NCBI GenBank assembly: GCA_024277135.1
Contig: JAJRVV010000032.1
Span: forward strand, 1 to 41,681
Length of the DNA: 41,681 nt
From: Chloroflexota bacterium
Lineage (GTDB): Bacteria > Chloroflexota > Anaerolineae > Promineifilales > Promineifilaceae
Direction of reading: 5' to 3'
Shown here: piece after piece, positions 1 to 6,772 of the stretch
How the letters are laid out: the number at the start of each line of letters is the position of its first letter
How positions within the stretch are numbered: position 1 is the stretch's first letter
The notes under the pieces: model-generated
What the model was told of the DNA's origin: nothing
Seen by the model: the letters and a program-made list of their open reading frames with translations, nothing else
Database searches by the model: none
Program-made: the position numbers and the translations under genes

Positions 1-273
1 CATTGTTCATTGTTCATTGTTCATTGTTCATTGTTCATTGTTCATTGTTCATTGTTCATTGTTCATTGTTCATTGTTCATTGTTCATTGTTCATTGTTCA
101 TTGTTCATTGTTCATTGTTCATTGTTAATTGTTCATTGTTAATTGTTCATTGTTAATTGTTCATTGTTAATTGTTCATTGTTCATTGTTCATTGTTCATT
201 GTTCATTGTTAATTGTTCATTGTTAATTGTTCATTGTTAATTGTTCATTGTTCATTGTTCATTGTTAATTGTT
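1..273. repeat. Heptamer tandem array, 39 units of CATTGTT/AATTGTT
   Basis: The first 273 bases are exactly 39 head-to-tail 7-bp units with no insertion or deletion. Thirty-one units are CATTGTT and eight are AATTGTT (units 19, 21, 23, 25, 31, 33, 35, 39), so the variant alternates with the main unit in two blocks. The array is cut by the window edge and may be longer. Its last two units overlap the final codons (Asn-Asn) and the TAA stop of the minus-strand gene ending at 265. It resembles the short tandemly repeated heptamers known from cyanobacteria. Confidence 0.97.
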
Positions 274-912
274 AGGAATCGTGCCAATCACCGGCACATC
301 CAGGTATCGCTCCACATCTTCAACCCGGTGAACGATCCCCGATTCCACCCATTCCCACACAAAAATGATGATGACGCCCAACAGCGCGCCAAACACCATC
401 CCGGCGGCCGTGTTGATATTGGTCTTTGGGCTTTCCAAGCCGGGGATCGGATCATCCAGCAGTTCCGCTTCAATCCGATCTTCCTTGCGCAGCCCCGCGT
501 TTTGCTCATTGCGCCAAACGATCAACTGATTGGCCCACACCCGGGCTACATCATTCGCCAGATTGGGGTCTGTGTTCTCCACTTCAATCTTGATAGTAGA
601 TTCAGAAGTGGCGGCAGCGATACGCACATCGCCCATCAACTGCTGCGGCGTCATATCCAATTGCAGTTCCTCCACCACTTTACCCGCCCGATAACTGGAT
701 TGCAGCCACACCGCATAATCTCGCACCAGCGCTTTGGCCGCCTGCGTCTGTCCAAAATCGGGCCGGGAGGTGACCAAAAGCTGTACCGTTGATTTGTAAA
801 CGGGCGTCTGCATTTTGCTGAAGCCGAACGCCGCCCCGGCCGTCAATCCGGCCAATAAGATGATCAACCATCCCCGTTGGCGCAAAATACGCATGTAATC
901 ATTGAGTGTCAC
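265..912 (-). CDS. Wzz/YveK-type chain-length or kinase-adaptor membrane protein
   Basis: A protein of 215 residues with the classic Wzz layout: a short cytoplasmic N-terminus, TM1 (LIILLAGLTAGAAFGF), a periplasmic domain and TM2 (AGMVFGALLGVIIIFVW). Such proteins control polysaccharide chain length or act as membrane adaptors of BY-type tyrosine kinases; no kinase domain is attached here. I chose the GTG at 912 because GGAGAAC lies 4 nt upstream (917-923) and the upstream gene stops at 923; a longer in-frame ATG at 1011 would lie far inside the neighbour. It is the last gene of the glycosyltransferase cluster. The C-terminal Asn-Asn-stop is encoded by the heptamer array, so the original C-terminus may have been replaced. 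Confidence 0.85.
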   Translation of the reverse strand: MTLNDYMRILRQRGWLIILLAGLTAGAAFGFSKMQTPVYKSTVQLLVTSRPDFGQTQAAKALVRDYAVWLQSSYRAGKVVEELQLDMTPQQLMGDVRIAAATSESTIKIEVENTDPNLANDVARVWANQLIVWRNEQNAGLRKEDRIEAELLDDPIPGLESPKTNINTAAGMVFGALLGVIIIFVWEWVESGIVHRVEDVERYLDVPVIGTIPNN

Positions 913-922
913 AAAAGTTCTC

Positions 923-1612
923 CTATCTTTCTGCCTTGTTTTTTGGAATTTCGCCCAAAATTTCCAAACCGAGGCTTTGCGCTTCTTCCCTGTCGCGCAG
1001 AGTCGGATCAAGATATTCGACCAATAAGGCCAGTCCCAAACCGGCCGCTAACGCCAGCGCCACTCGGAAGGGCAAATCAAGCTGGCTGCGGATTCCGGCC
1101 GAGATGGGGTTGACCACCGGCTCATCTAGCTGTACCAGCACGGCCGTCTCCCCCCCCAACTGCGGCAGCGCATCGGCATTTTGCGCCACCAACACCGCCG
1201 CCGCCGCATCCATCATCGCCGCCAACGTCTCCGCATCGCCAAAGGTGAGCGAAACCGTCAGCATACTGCGGGCGTTACCCGCCGCCAGACTGCCCATGAT
1301 GGCCCCGGCAGGCACATCCAACCCTTGCGCCGCCAACTCCTGGCTCACCAACGCCGCAAACCGGTTGCCGCTCACCCAATCGTTAAGGCCGTTGACGATG
1401 TACTCTGAAGCCGTCCAGTTGTAATACCGCTCCTGATCAGACTGGCGCGCCTCCGCCCCCGGCGGCTGCGCCACGATGAAGCGGACGCCGACGTTGTACA
1501 CCGGCGGCGGCCGTTGGTAAGTGACCAATCCCACGCCCAGCACGATAACGGCGGGGATGATCATCAACAGCCAGCGGCGGCGCAAAACGCGCCAGTATTG
1601 TCTCAATTCCAT
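923..1612 (-). CDS. Wzz/YveK-type polysaccharide chain-length protein (second copy)
   Basis: About 229 residues with the same two-TM topology as its downstream neighbour: TM1 near residues 15-33 (LLMIIPAVIVLGVGLVTY), an alanine-rich periplasmic helical region, and TM2 near 180-200 (VALALAAGLGLALLVEYL). The cytoplasmic tail ends EILGEIPKNKAER, similar in place to the PVIGTIP tail of the other copy. The ATG at 1612 overlaps the TGA of the upstream glycosyltransferase (TGATG), implying translational coupling; a GTG at 1615 is also possible. Two adjacent divergent Wzz proteins may form a mixed complex that sets polymer length or gates export. No BY-kinase or Wzx/Wzy gene is visible inside the window. 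Confidence 0.83.
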   Translation of the reverse strand: MELRQYWRVLRRRWLLMIIPAVIVLGVGLVTYQRPPPVYNVGVRFIVAQPPGAEARQSDQERYYNWTASEYIVNGLNDWVSGNRFAALVSQELAAQGLDVPAGAIMGSLAAGNARSMLTVSLTFGDAETLAAMMDAAAAVLVAQNADALPQLGGETAVLVQLDEPVVNPISAGIRSQLDLPFRVALALAAGLGLALLVEYLDPTLRDREEAQSLGLEILGEIPKNKAER

Positions 1613-2712
1613 CACGTTACCCGGTTAAATTCGTCCAGTTTTTGCTCGATAAAGGCGGTCAGTTTTTGTTGGAACACGGCCGTATCAAACTGCTCTGCAT
1701 GTTCCCGAATCCGCGACACGTCTACCCTGTCCGGATCAAATGATTCTACCGCCTCGATAATCGCCGCCGCCGACTGCTCGCCAAAAAACGCGCCCGTCTG
1801 GCCCGAAACCACGATGTCCAGCGCGCCGCCGGCGGCGTAGGCGATCACCGGCCGTCCCGCCGCCATCGCCTGAATCGGGGCGATGCCGAAATCTTCCTCG
1901 CCGGGCCATGCGAACGCCCGGCAGCGAGCCATCAAATCCGGCAATTCCGCATCTGGCACATAGCCCAGAAACTGCACCGTTGGCCCGGCCAGCGATTCCA
2001 GCCGCTCTTTGTCCCGACCAGCGCCGGCGATGAGCAACGGCCGTGCCATCCGGTTAAACGCCTCAATCAACACATCCAGCCGCCGGTACGGAACCAACCG
2101 CCCCACAAACAAATAATAATCATCCACCCGGTTCGATGGTTCAAAACGGCTGGTATCCACCGGCGGATAGATGATAACCGAATCCCGGCGGTAAACCTTT
2201 GCGATTCGCCTACGCACCTCTTTCGAGATAGCGATGAAGAAATCCACCCGATCCGCCGCCAGCCGGTCCCACTGCCGCAGCCGCAGCAAAAAGGGAGCCA
2301 ACGCCTTCCGCACCGCCCAACTCAGATTTTCCTGCTGCGCATATTGGTGGTATCGCCACACATACCGGGTGGGCGTCAGGCAGTAGCAAATGTGCAGCGT
2401 TTCCGGCCCGGTGATGACCCCATGACAAAATCCGCTTTTATTGCTGATCAACAAATCATACGCCCGAAAATCAAACTGCTCAAAAGCAAACGGGTAAAGC
2501 GGGAAATACAACTGCTGTTTCCGATGCGCCAGCGGCAGCCGGTCTATAAACGAGGCGCGGATATCCCAATCGCGCCAATGTTCCGGCATCCCCTCCCGCC
2601 AATAAAGCGAGGTGTACAGCGGCGCATCCGGGTAAAGCAGCGCCAGATTCTCCAGCACATCTTCCGCCCCGCCAATCTGGTTCAGCCAATCATGCACCAG
2701 CGCAACTTTCAT
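1612..2712 (-). CDS. Family 4 glycosyltransferase (GT-B fold)
   Basis: A 366-residue cytosolic or membrane-associated glycosyltransferase. The N-terminal half starts MKVALVHDWLNQIGGAE, the usual GT4 acceptor-side Rossmann domain with a GGAE loop. The C-terminal half has the donor-binding signature: YLFVGRLVPYRRLDVLIEAF, then GEEDFGIAPIQAMAAGRPVI, the E-x7-E type motif, with the second acidic position replaced by Gln (EDFGIAPIQ). It most likely adds a hexose to a lipid-linked exopolysaccharide or O-antigen intermediate. It is first in a tight three-gene cluster with two Wzz-like proteins. No strong ribosome site is evident; the ATG at 2712 gives the expected family N-terminus. Confidence 0.88.
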   Translation of the reverse strand: MKVALVHDWLNQIGGAEDVLENLALLYPDAPLYTSLYWREGMPEHWRDWDIRASFIDRLPLAHRKQQLYFPLYPFAFEQFDFRAYDLLISNKSGFCHGVITGPETLHICYCLTPTRYVWRYHQYAQQENLSWAVRKALAPFLLRLRQWDRLAADRVDFFIAISKEVRRRIAKVYRRDSVIIYPPVDTSRFEPSNRVDDYYLFVGRLVPYRRLDVLIEAFNRMARPLLIAGAGRDKERLESLAGPTVQFLGYVPDAELPDLMARCRAFAWPGEEDFGIAPIQAMAAGRPVIAYAAGGALDIVVSGQTGAFFGEQSAAAIIEAVESFDPDRVDVSRIREHAEQFDTAVFQQKLTAFIEQKLDEFNRVT

Positions 2713-2765
2713 AGTTTACAAGCGACAAACAGTAAGTTCACCTTGTCACCTTGCCACCCTATCGC

Positions 2766-3440
2766 CTAAATTCCCAACCGTTCCATCCGCGCCGCCAACT
2801 CCGCTTCCACTTCCATCGTTTCCATGGCGTCGGTGAGCTGGTTGTCCAGACGGCTGGTTTCAATCTCCCAGGCGGCGTCGGCGTGATCCAGGCGGCTGCG
2901 GATGTTTTCAGCGGCTCGCGCCACCTCAGTATCCGCCTGCCCCATCAGCGAGTCCAACGAACGCATCGCCTTTGCAGAAAGCTCTTTCGATTTAGTCAGG
3001 TTGAGCAAAAAGCCCAACTCCTCCCGCTCCTGTTTGGCGATAGCCAGCCGCCCTTCCAGCTTGATGCGGATATCGTCCAATTTTTCGGCGGCGGACACCT
3101 GCCGCTCCAACGACGCATCATACGTCTCGATCATCTTCATGGTGGAGCTAAACTGCTTTTGCGTCACCATGGCTTCGGTGCGCTTGTCTTGCTGCAAAAA
3201 CTTGTCCACCATGATGTCCAGCCGGGCGGCTTTGTCGGCCAGGGCTTCCCGCCGCCTTTTGGTGGTTTTCACCTGGGCGAACATGGGCCGGATGGATTTG
3301 GTGAATTCGGCGACTTCTTTTTCGGCTTCGCGGATATATTGGTCGTAAACGGCCAGATCGCTTTTCTGCAATGCTTTGTCGGCCGCTTCGTGCAGGGAAG
3401 CGCGGAACAGGGTTCTGAGTTTTTTGAATAAGGATGCCAT
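2766..3440 (-). CDS. pspA: PspA/IM30 family membrane-stress protein
   Basis: A 224-residue, charged, almost wholly alpha-helical protein without membrane segments, starting MASLFKKLRTLFRASLHEAA, like the amphipathic N-terminal helix of PspA/Vipp1 (ESCRT-III relatives). These proteins bind stressed inner membranes and preserve the proton gradient. An upstream in-frame extension to 3641 exists but would be translated from a repeat and a terminator hairpin, so the ATG at 3440 is preferred. It follows a PspC-domain gene and a LiaF-like membrane gene on the same strand, which supports the assignment. The 215-bp gap to pspC carries a palindromic repeat and an octamer hairpin that could lower or stabilise expression of this last gene. 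Confidence 0.82.
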   Translation of the reverse strand: MASLFKKLRTLFRASLHEAADKALQKSDLAVYDQYIREAEKEVAEFTKSIRPMFAQVKTTKRRREALADKAARLDIMVDKFLQQDKRTEAMVTQKQFSSTMKMIETYDASLERQVSAAEKLDDIRIKLEGRLAIAKQEREELGFLLNLTKSKELSAKAMRSLDSLMGQADTEVARAAENIRSRLDHADAAWEIETSRLDNQLTDAMETMEVEAELAARMERLGI

Positions 3441-3474
3441 GGCGAAATTATACTTGAGTTGGCGTAACTGTACA

Positions 3475-3534
3475 GACATCCGATTTCTCGTTGTCGAGTA
3501 GGCTGACATCATGAGTGATAAGAAATCGGATGTC
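3475..3534. repeat. Hairpin repeat, copy 1 (GACATCCGATTTCT arms)
   Basis: Perfect 14-bp inverted arms at 3475-3488 and 3521-3534 enclose a 32-nt loop. The same arms, with the shared loop start CGTTGT, occur again at 3922-3968, so this is a dispersed element. It lies between the start of pspA and the octamer hairpin downstream of the PspC gene. Confidence 0.85.
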
Positions 3535-3546
3535 TTGTCAGCAAAC

Positions 3547-3582
3547 AAAAAAGACGGCCGTTCCTTTGGATACGGCCGTCTT
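3547..3582 (-). terminator. Octamer-pair hairpin with T-run, downstream of the PspC gene
   Basis: An 11-bp perfect stem (3551-3561 with 3572-3582) built from two ACGGCCGT octamers encloses a 10-nt loop. On the minus strand it is followed by a run of T (3547-3552 read in reverse), the form of an intrinsic terminator for the PspC transcript. It may only partly uncouple pspA. Confidence 0.6.
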
Positions 3583-3654
3583 CTGCAACTCCGGGTGTCA
3601 GGAGATTGGCAACGCCAATCGGAGCCAGAGTTAACCAGCAAAATCAGGTGCGCA

Positions 3655-3903
3655 TTACGCCGCGTCTTTAATCACAATTTCATCTTCGTCAAAACCATTG
3701 GCCTTGGCCGAAACTGAACCTGATTCCGGCATAATGATCGCCAGAACAATGTAAATCAGGATGCCATGGCCGCCGGTCAGCGCCATCAAGACAAAGAGCA
3801 AACGCACCAAAACCGGGTCAATACCCACATAGTCTGCCAAACCGCTGGCCACGCCGAAAAACATCTGATCATTCTCATTCCGTACCAATCGTTTATCGTT
3901 CAT
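3655..3903 (-). CDS. PspC-domain membrane protein
   Basis: An 82-residue PspC-domain protein: MNDKRLVRNENDQMFFGVASGLADYVGIDPVLVRLLF is the standard PspC start, with the conserved GV.xGLAxY.xIDP.xVR pattern, then one or two hydrophobic helices (VLMALTGGHGILIYIVLAIIMP) and a short acidic tail. PspC proteins sense envelope stress and partner PspA. The ATG at 3903 follows TGGAGG (3911-3916) at proper spacing; the longer reading frame to 3996 would start inside a repeat. It sits between the LiaF-like gene and pspA, forming a Lia/Psp-type module. Two palindromic repeats flank it on both sides. Confidence 0.9.
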   Translation of the reverse strand: MNDKRLVRNENDQMFFGVASGLADYVGIDPVLVRLLFVLMALTGGHGILIYIVLAIIMPESGSVSAKANGFDEDEIVIKDAA

Positions 3904-3921
3904 CACAAAACCTCCAACTGA

Positions 3922-3968
3922 GACATCCGATTTCTCGTTGTTGCGTAACTGGCAAGAAATCGGATGTC
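3922..3968. repeat. Hairpin repeat, copy 2 (GACATCCGATTTCT arms)
   Basis: Perfect 14-bp arms at 3922-3935 and 3955-3968 with a 19-nt loop that begins CGTTGT, as in copy 1. It lies just upstream of the PspC ribosome site, so it would be in the leader of that gene. Confidence 0.85.
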
Positions 3969-3979
3969 TTGATTTTCTT

Positions 3980-4080
3980 GTAACTGCTAACCACAAAGGC
4001 GCAAAGACGCAAAGTTTCTCTGGTTTTTCTTTGCGCCTTCGTGTCTTCGTGGTGAAATTCCAGAGGGGCTTAGTAGTTAC
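3980..4080. mobile_element. 101-bp MITE-like element, copy 1, with 8-bp target duplication
   Basis: The element begins GTAACTGCTAA and ends TTAGTAGTTAC, an 11-bp terminal inverted repeat with one mismatch. The interior is a long imperfect hairpin (4000-region CCACAAAGGCGCAAAG against CTTTGCGCCTTCGTG). It is flanked by ATTTTCTT at 3972-3979 and again at 4081-4088, an 8-bp target-site duplication. A 101-bp relative with five substitutions and its own duplication lies at 5805-5905. It has no coding capacity and would need a transposase in trans. Confidence 0.9.
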
Positions 4081-4137
4081 ATTTTCTTGACAATTAACCC
4101 ACTGTACGCCTCGCCAAAAGAAAGGTTGCAGGCGAAT

Positions 4138-4641
4138 TTAGCGGCGGGACAAACTGTTTTTCAGCAGCATCCAGCCGCCCGCCAAAATGAGAAACAACGG
4201 CCATAACCGCCCCAAGCTGCCCAACCCGGTGAAAAATCCGCCAAAGATGACGAACATGACCAAGCCGATCACGACCAACCGGCCGCCTTCGCGCCGGGCG
4301 TGTTTGCCTCCATCCCCTAATATGCTCATACAAAACATACCAATGCCCACAAACGCCGGAATCAAAGTCCACACATACGCCCAACTGGCCCAATTACCGG
4401 TCAGGTTTTGATAATATAGAATGCTGCCAATGCCGCCGATGATCGTACCGGGAATAGTTAACGGCGGCGTCCCCAAAATGGCCGCCAACCAAAAAACACC
4501 TCCTATCCCTATAATAATCAACGGCCACTGCCGTTCCATATTTATCACACCGGCCAGACCAGGAAAAAATTGCATCAGCAAAAAGAAAACACCGACGCCA
4601 ATTAAAACCAGACCGCCTATGATTGATCCACGCTTTTCCAT
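4138..4641 (-). CDS. LiaF/LiaI-like polytopic membrane protein
   Basis: A 167-residue protein with about five hydrophobic segments and very short loops (SIIGGLVLIGVGVFFLLM, WPLIIIGIGGVFWLAAI, IIGGIGSILYY, YVWTLIPAFVGIGMFCMS, LVVIGLVMFVIFGGFF), ending LWPLFLILAGGWMLL, a phrase typical of the LiaI/LiaF-like transmembrane region (DUF5668 type). The ATG at 4641 has GGAGG 7 nt upstream. As the first gene before PspC and PspA it likely belongs to the same envelope-stress module. Exact function is unknown. No LiaF cytosolic C-terminal domain is present, so it is only the membrane part of that family. Confidence 0.75.
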   Translation of the reverse strand: MEKRGSIIGGLVLIGVGVFFLLMQFFPGLAGVINMERQWPLIIIGIGGVFWLAAILGTPPLTIPGTIIGGIGSILYYQNLTGNWASWAYVWTLIPAFVGIGMFCMSILGDGGKHARREGGRLVVIGLVMFVIFGGFFTGLGSLGRLWPLFLILAGGWMLLKNSLSRR

Positions 4642-4688
4642 AATTGAACCTCCGACAAACTGCCTGCCGCAGTTTGATGATTTGCCGA

Positions 4689-4717
4689 ACTATACGTCCT
4701 GTTCCAGTTATTGTCGC
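4689..4717 (-). promoter_or_regulatory. Possible sigma-70 promoter of the LiaF/PspC/PspA module
   Basis: On the minus strand GCGACA (4717-4712) and TATAGT (4694-4689) are separated by 17 nt, about 48 bp upstream of the ATG at 4641. A 7-bp stem, AAACTGC/GCAGTTT (4657-4675), lies in the presumed leader. Confidence 0.35.
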
Positions 4718-4732
4718 AGAGCGATAGACAAT

Positions 4733-4761
4733 CTGCCAACGGCCGTACTTTGTGCTAAACT
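4733..4761 (+). promoter_or_regulatory. Possible extended -10 promoter of the hydroxyacid dehydrogenase gene
   Basis: CTGCCA (4733-4738) and TAAACT (4756-4761) lie 17 nt apart, with TGC just before the -10 (TGTGCTAAACT), 32 nt before the ATG at 4794. The spacer contains an ACGGCCGT octamer. Confidence 0.4.
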
Positions 4762-4793
4762 CCGGCGAAAATCAAACACGAGGGAACCGCCCC

Positions 4794-5798
4794 ATGAAAC
4801 ACGTTTTGGTCACCGCCCCCTTTCCTGCGCCGCTCATGGACAAAATTCGTTCCGTTTCCACCCAAATCGAAGTGGAGCAGATGACATTGGTTGACGGCCG
4901 TTGGCCCGAAGACAAAACCACCTCCGCCGAAATCTACTACGCCATCAACGGCGTCCCCCGCCCCGAACAAGCCCCCAACCTGTACTGGGTGCAAACCCAT
5001 TGGGCCGGCATAGACAGCCTTATCAACACCCCGATTTGGGACACCGACATCGCCATCACCAGCGCCAGCGGCATCCACGCCCCCAACATGGCCCAGTACG
5101 CCATCACCCAAATGTTGGCCTGGGCGCACCGCGTCCCCCGCTGGTTCAAAACCCAACGAAAAGGGTCATGGCCTACCAAACGGTGGAAAAAATTTCTACC
5201 AGAAGAGCTGCGTGGCAAAACCCTGGGCATCGTCGGCTACGGCTCTATTGGCCGCGAAATCGCCCGCCTGGCCAAAGCGTTTGGCATGACCATCCTGGTC
5301 AGCAAACGAGACGCCCGCCACGTCAAAGACAAAGGGTTCAGCTTGCCTGGAACCGGCGATCCGGAAGGCGCCTTACCGGACCGAATTTACCCTGGCGAAG
5401 CCCTCCGCTCCATGCTGGCCGATTGTGATTACGTGGTGTTGACTTTGCCGCTAACCCGCCAAACCCGCCATTTATTCGATGAAACCGTTTTCAAAGAAAT
5501 GAAGCCGACCGCTTTCCTCATCAACGTGGGTCGGGGCAGTTTGATCAACGAAAAGGATTTGATCAAAGCCCTCAAGAAAGGATGGATCGCCGGCGCCGGG
5601 CTGGACGTTTTTGAAACCGAGCCGCTGCCGGAGAGCAGCCCGCTGTGGTCGATGGACAACGTCATTCTCACGCCGCACATCAGCGGCTTCACCCCATTTT
5701 ACGATGAGCGGGCGACTGATTTATTTGCCGCCAACTTGCGCCGTTACCTGGCCGGAGAGCCGCTCCTAAATTTGGTGAACCGGGAGAGAGGGTATTGA
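4794..5798 (+). CDS. D-isomer-specific 2-hydroxyacid dehydrogenase
   Basis: A 334-residue cytosolic NAD(P)-dependent dehydrogenase interconverting a 2-oxoacid and a D-2-hydroxyacid. The N-terminal catalytic lobe is followed by the nucleotide-binding fold with GYGSIG (148-153). The catalytic triad is complete: Arg247 (NVGRGSLI), Glu274 (DVFETEPLPE) and His295 (TPHISG). The basic SKRDAR after the second strand of the fold hints at NADP use, but this is weak evidence. The ATG at 4794 follows GAGGG at a usable distance; an upstream ATG at 4752 overlaps the promoter. Its stop codon is touched by the target duplication of the MITE at 5805. The physiological substrate cannot be told; the family includes glyoxylate/hydroxypyruvate reductases and phosphoglycerate dehydrogenase relatives. 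Confidence 0.9.
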   Translation: MKHVLVTAPFPAPLMDKIRSVSTQIEVEQMTLVDGRWPEDKTTSAEIYYAINGVPRPEQAPNLYWVQTHWAGIDSLINTPIWDTDIAITSASGIHAPNMAQYAITQMLAWAHRVPRWFKTQRKGSWPTKRWKKFLPEELRGKTLGIVGYGSIGREIARLAKAFGMTILVSKRDARHVKDKGFSLPGTGDPEGALPDRIYPGEALRSMLADCDYVVLTLPLTRQTRHLFDETVFKEMKPTAFLINVGRGSLINEKDLIKALKKGWIAGAGLDVFETEPLPESSPLWSMDNVILTPHISGFTPFYDERATDLFAANLRRYLAGEPLLNLVNRERGY

Positions 5799-5804
5799 TG
5801 TGTG

Positions 5805-5905
5805 GTAACTGCTAACCACAAAGGCACAAAAACACAAAGTTTCTCTGGTTTTTCTTTGTGCCTTCGTGTCTTTGTGGTGAAATTCCAGAGGGGCTTAGTA
5901 GTTAC
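5805..5905. mobile_element. 101-bp MITE-like element, copy 2, with 8-bp target duplication
   Basis: Same length and ends as the copy at 3980-4080 (GTAACTGCTAA ... TTAGTAGTTAC). Flanked by GATGTGTG at 5797-5804 and 5906-5913, an exact 8-bp direct repeat. The five differences from copy 1 are all G/C to A/T; two form a compensatory pair in the hairpin, two restore a base pair and one breaks one. It separates the dehydrogenase from the MNT gene, and its right duplication supplies the TGTG in front of the -10-like TAAAAT. Confidence 0.92.
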
Positions 5906-5911
5906 GATGTG

Positions 5912-5920
5912 TGCTAAAAT
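5912..5920 (+). promoter_or_regulatory. Extended -10 box next to the MITE, before the MNT gene
   Basis: TGCTAAAAT at 5912-5920 has the extended -10 form and ends 8 nt before the ATG at 5929, implying a nearly leaderless transcript. No good -35 hexamer is visible; the region 17 nt upstream is inside the MITE end. Confidence 0.35.
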
Positions 5921-5928
5921 AGAGCCAG

Positions 5929-6321
5929 ATGAAAACGAATGAGTTATCGTCCCGCGAATACCACGCGCGGCGGCAGGCAGAGAAACGACGGCAGCGCGAA
6001 CATCTGCGCCGGAAATGGCTGGCGCGGGTGCGCGCCGCCATCCGCCAATTAGCCCCCCGTCACCCGGAAATCGAGGCGGTTTACCTGTTTGGCTCCATCA
6101 CCCAGCCGGGCCGGTTTACGCTCCGCTCCGACATTGATGTAGCGGTAGCCACAGCTTCCGTCGCCGCCGAGAGCGCGTTTTGGCGGGCGTTGGAGGAGGA
6201 ACTGGAACGGGATGTGGATGTACGGCCGTACCAGCCCCCCATCACCTTTGCCGTCGCCAATTATGGAGAATGTGTCTATGCGCGAGAAAGCGATCATCCT
6301 GGAACAAAACATTCGCAGTGA
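5929..6321 (+). CDS. MNT-type minimal nucleotidyltransferase (antitoxin-like)
   Basis: A 130-residue protein with a very basic N-terminus and the minimal nucleotidyltransferase signature: Gly55-Ser56, eleven residues, then Asp68-Ile-Asp70 (FGSITQPG to SDIDVAV), plus a later acidic DVDVRPY. In MntA/HepT systems this protein neutralises the HEPN RNase by adding AMP to it. Its end overlaps the next gene, a HEPN-type protein, by 44 nt, the usual arrangement of such pairs. No clear ribosome site precedes the ATG at 5929; the -10-like box ends 8 nt upstream, so translation may be leaderless. A later start is possible, but the frame from here is continuous and basic. Confidence 0.8.
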   Translation: MKTNELSSREYHARRQAEKRRQREHLRRKWLARVRAAIRQLAPRHPEIEAVYLFGSITQPGRFTLRSDIDVAVATASVAAESAFWRALEEELERDVDVRPYQPPITFAVANYGECVYARESDHPGTKHSQ

Positions 6322-6745
6322 CCTGAAAACCATCGCCCAGATTTACGCCCAAATCGGCGCGCCCGCTATCAGCCAGGACGCCGGCGAAGACGCGCTCATC
6401 GTGCTCGCCTATCGTCTGCACAGCCTCTACAGCGCATTTGAAAACATCTTCCGCGAAATTGCCAAAACCTTTGAAAGCCACCTGGACGACCAGGCCGGCT
6501 GGCACATTCAACTTTTACAGCGCATGAAACTCGACCTGATGCCGATTCGACCGGCCGTGATTAACGACGCCGCTTACGACAAACTGGATGAACTGCGCCG
6601 CTTTCGCCACCTGTTCCGTTCCGCCTACAGCATCCGGCTGGACGCCCGCCGCTTGCAACTGGCTCTGGACAAAGCGATTGAGTTGCGCGACCTTTATCCT
6701 CAACAAACGGTTTATTTCCTCCAATTTTTGCAAACATTACAATAA
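6278..6745 (+). CDS. HEPN/HepT-like protein with altered RX4HXY motif
   Basis: A 155-residue helical protein of the HEPN type, partner of the overlapping MNT gene. The segment LDELRRFRHLFRSAY (residues 103-117) corresponds to the HepT active site, normally R-x4-H-x-Y; here it reads Arg110-x4-Ser115-x-Tyr117, so the catalytic histidine is replaced by serine. Known HepT proteins are RNA-cutting toxins silenced by MntA. This one may be inactive, use another residue such as His111, or have become a binding partner. The ATG at 6278 has GGAG 9 nt upstream (6265-6268); an ATG at 6263 lacks such a site. Confidence 0.75.
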   Translation: MREKAIILEQNIRSDLKTIAQIYAQIGAPAISQDAGEDALIVLAYRLHSLYSAFENIFREIAKTFESHLDDQAGWHIQLLQRMKLDLMPIRPAVINDAAYDKLDELRRFRHLFRSAYSIRLDARRLQLALDKAIELRDLYPQQTVYFLQFLQTLQ

Positions 6746-6772
6746 ATCCCTCTCACCAAACATGGAGAACAG

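Noticed and set aside
1-273. CRISPR array
   Set aside because: The repeat is a 7-bp tandem unit without spacers, and no cas gene is present.
241-792. Plus-strand frame starting in the heptamer array
   Set aside because: It is antisense to the Wzz-like gene, and its start is pure repeat sequence.
3441-3641. N-terminal extension of pspA
   Set aside because: The extension would be translated from a palindromic repeat and a terminator and does not resemble the family.
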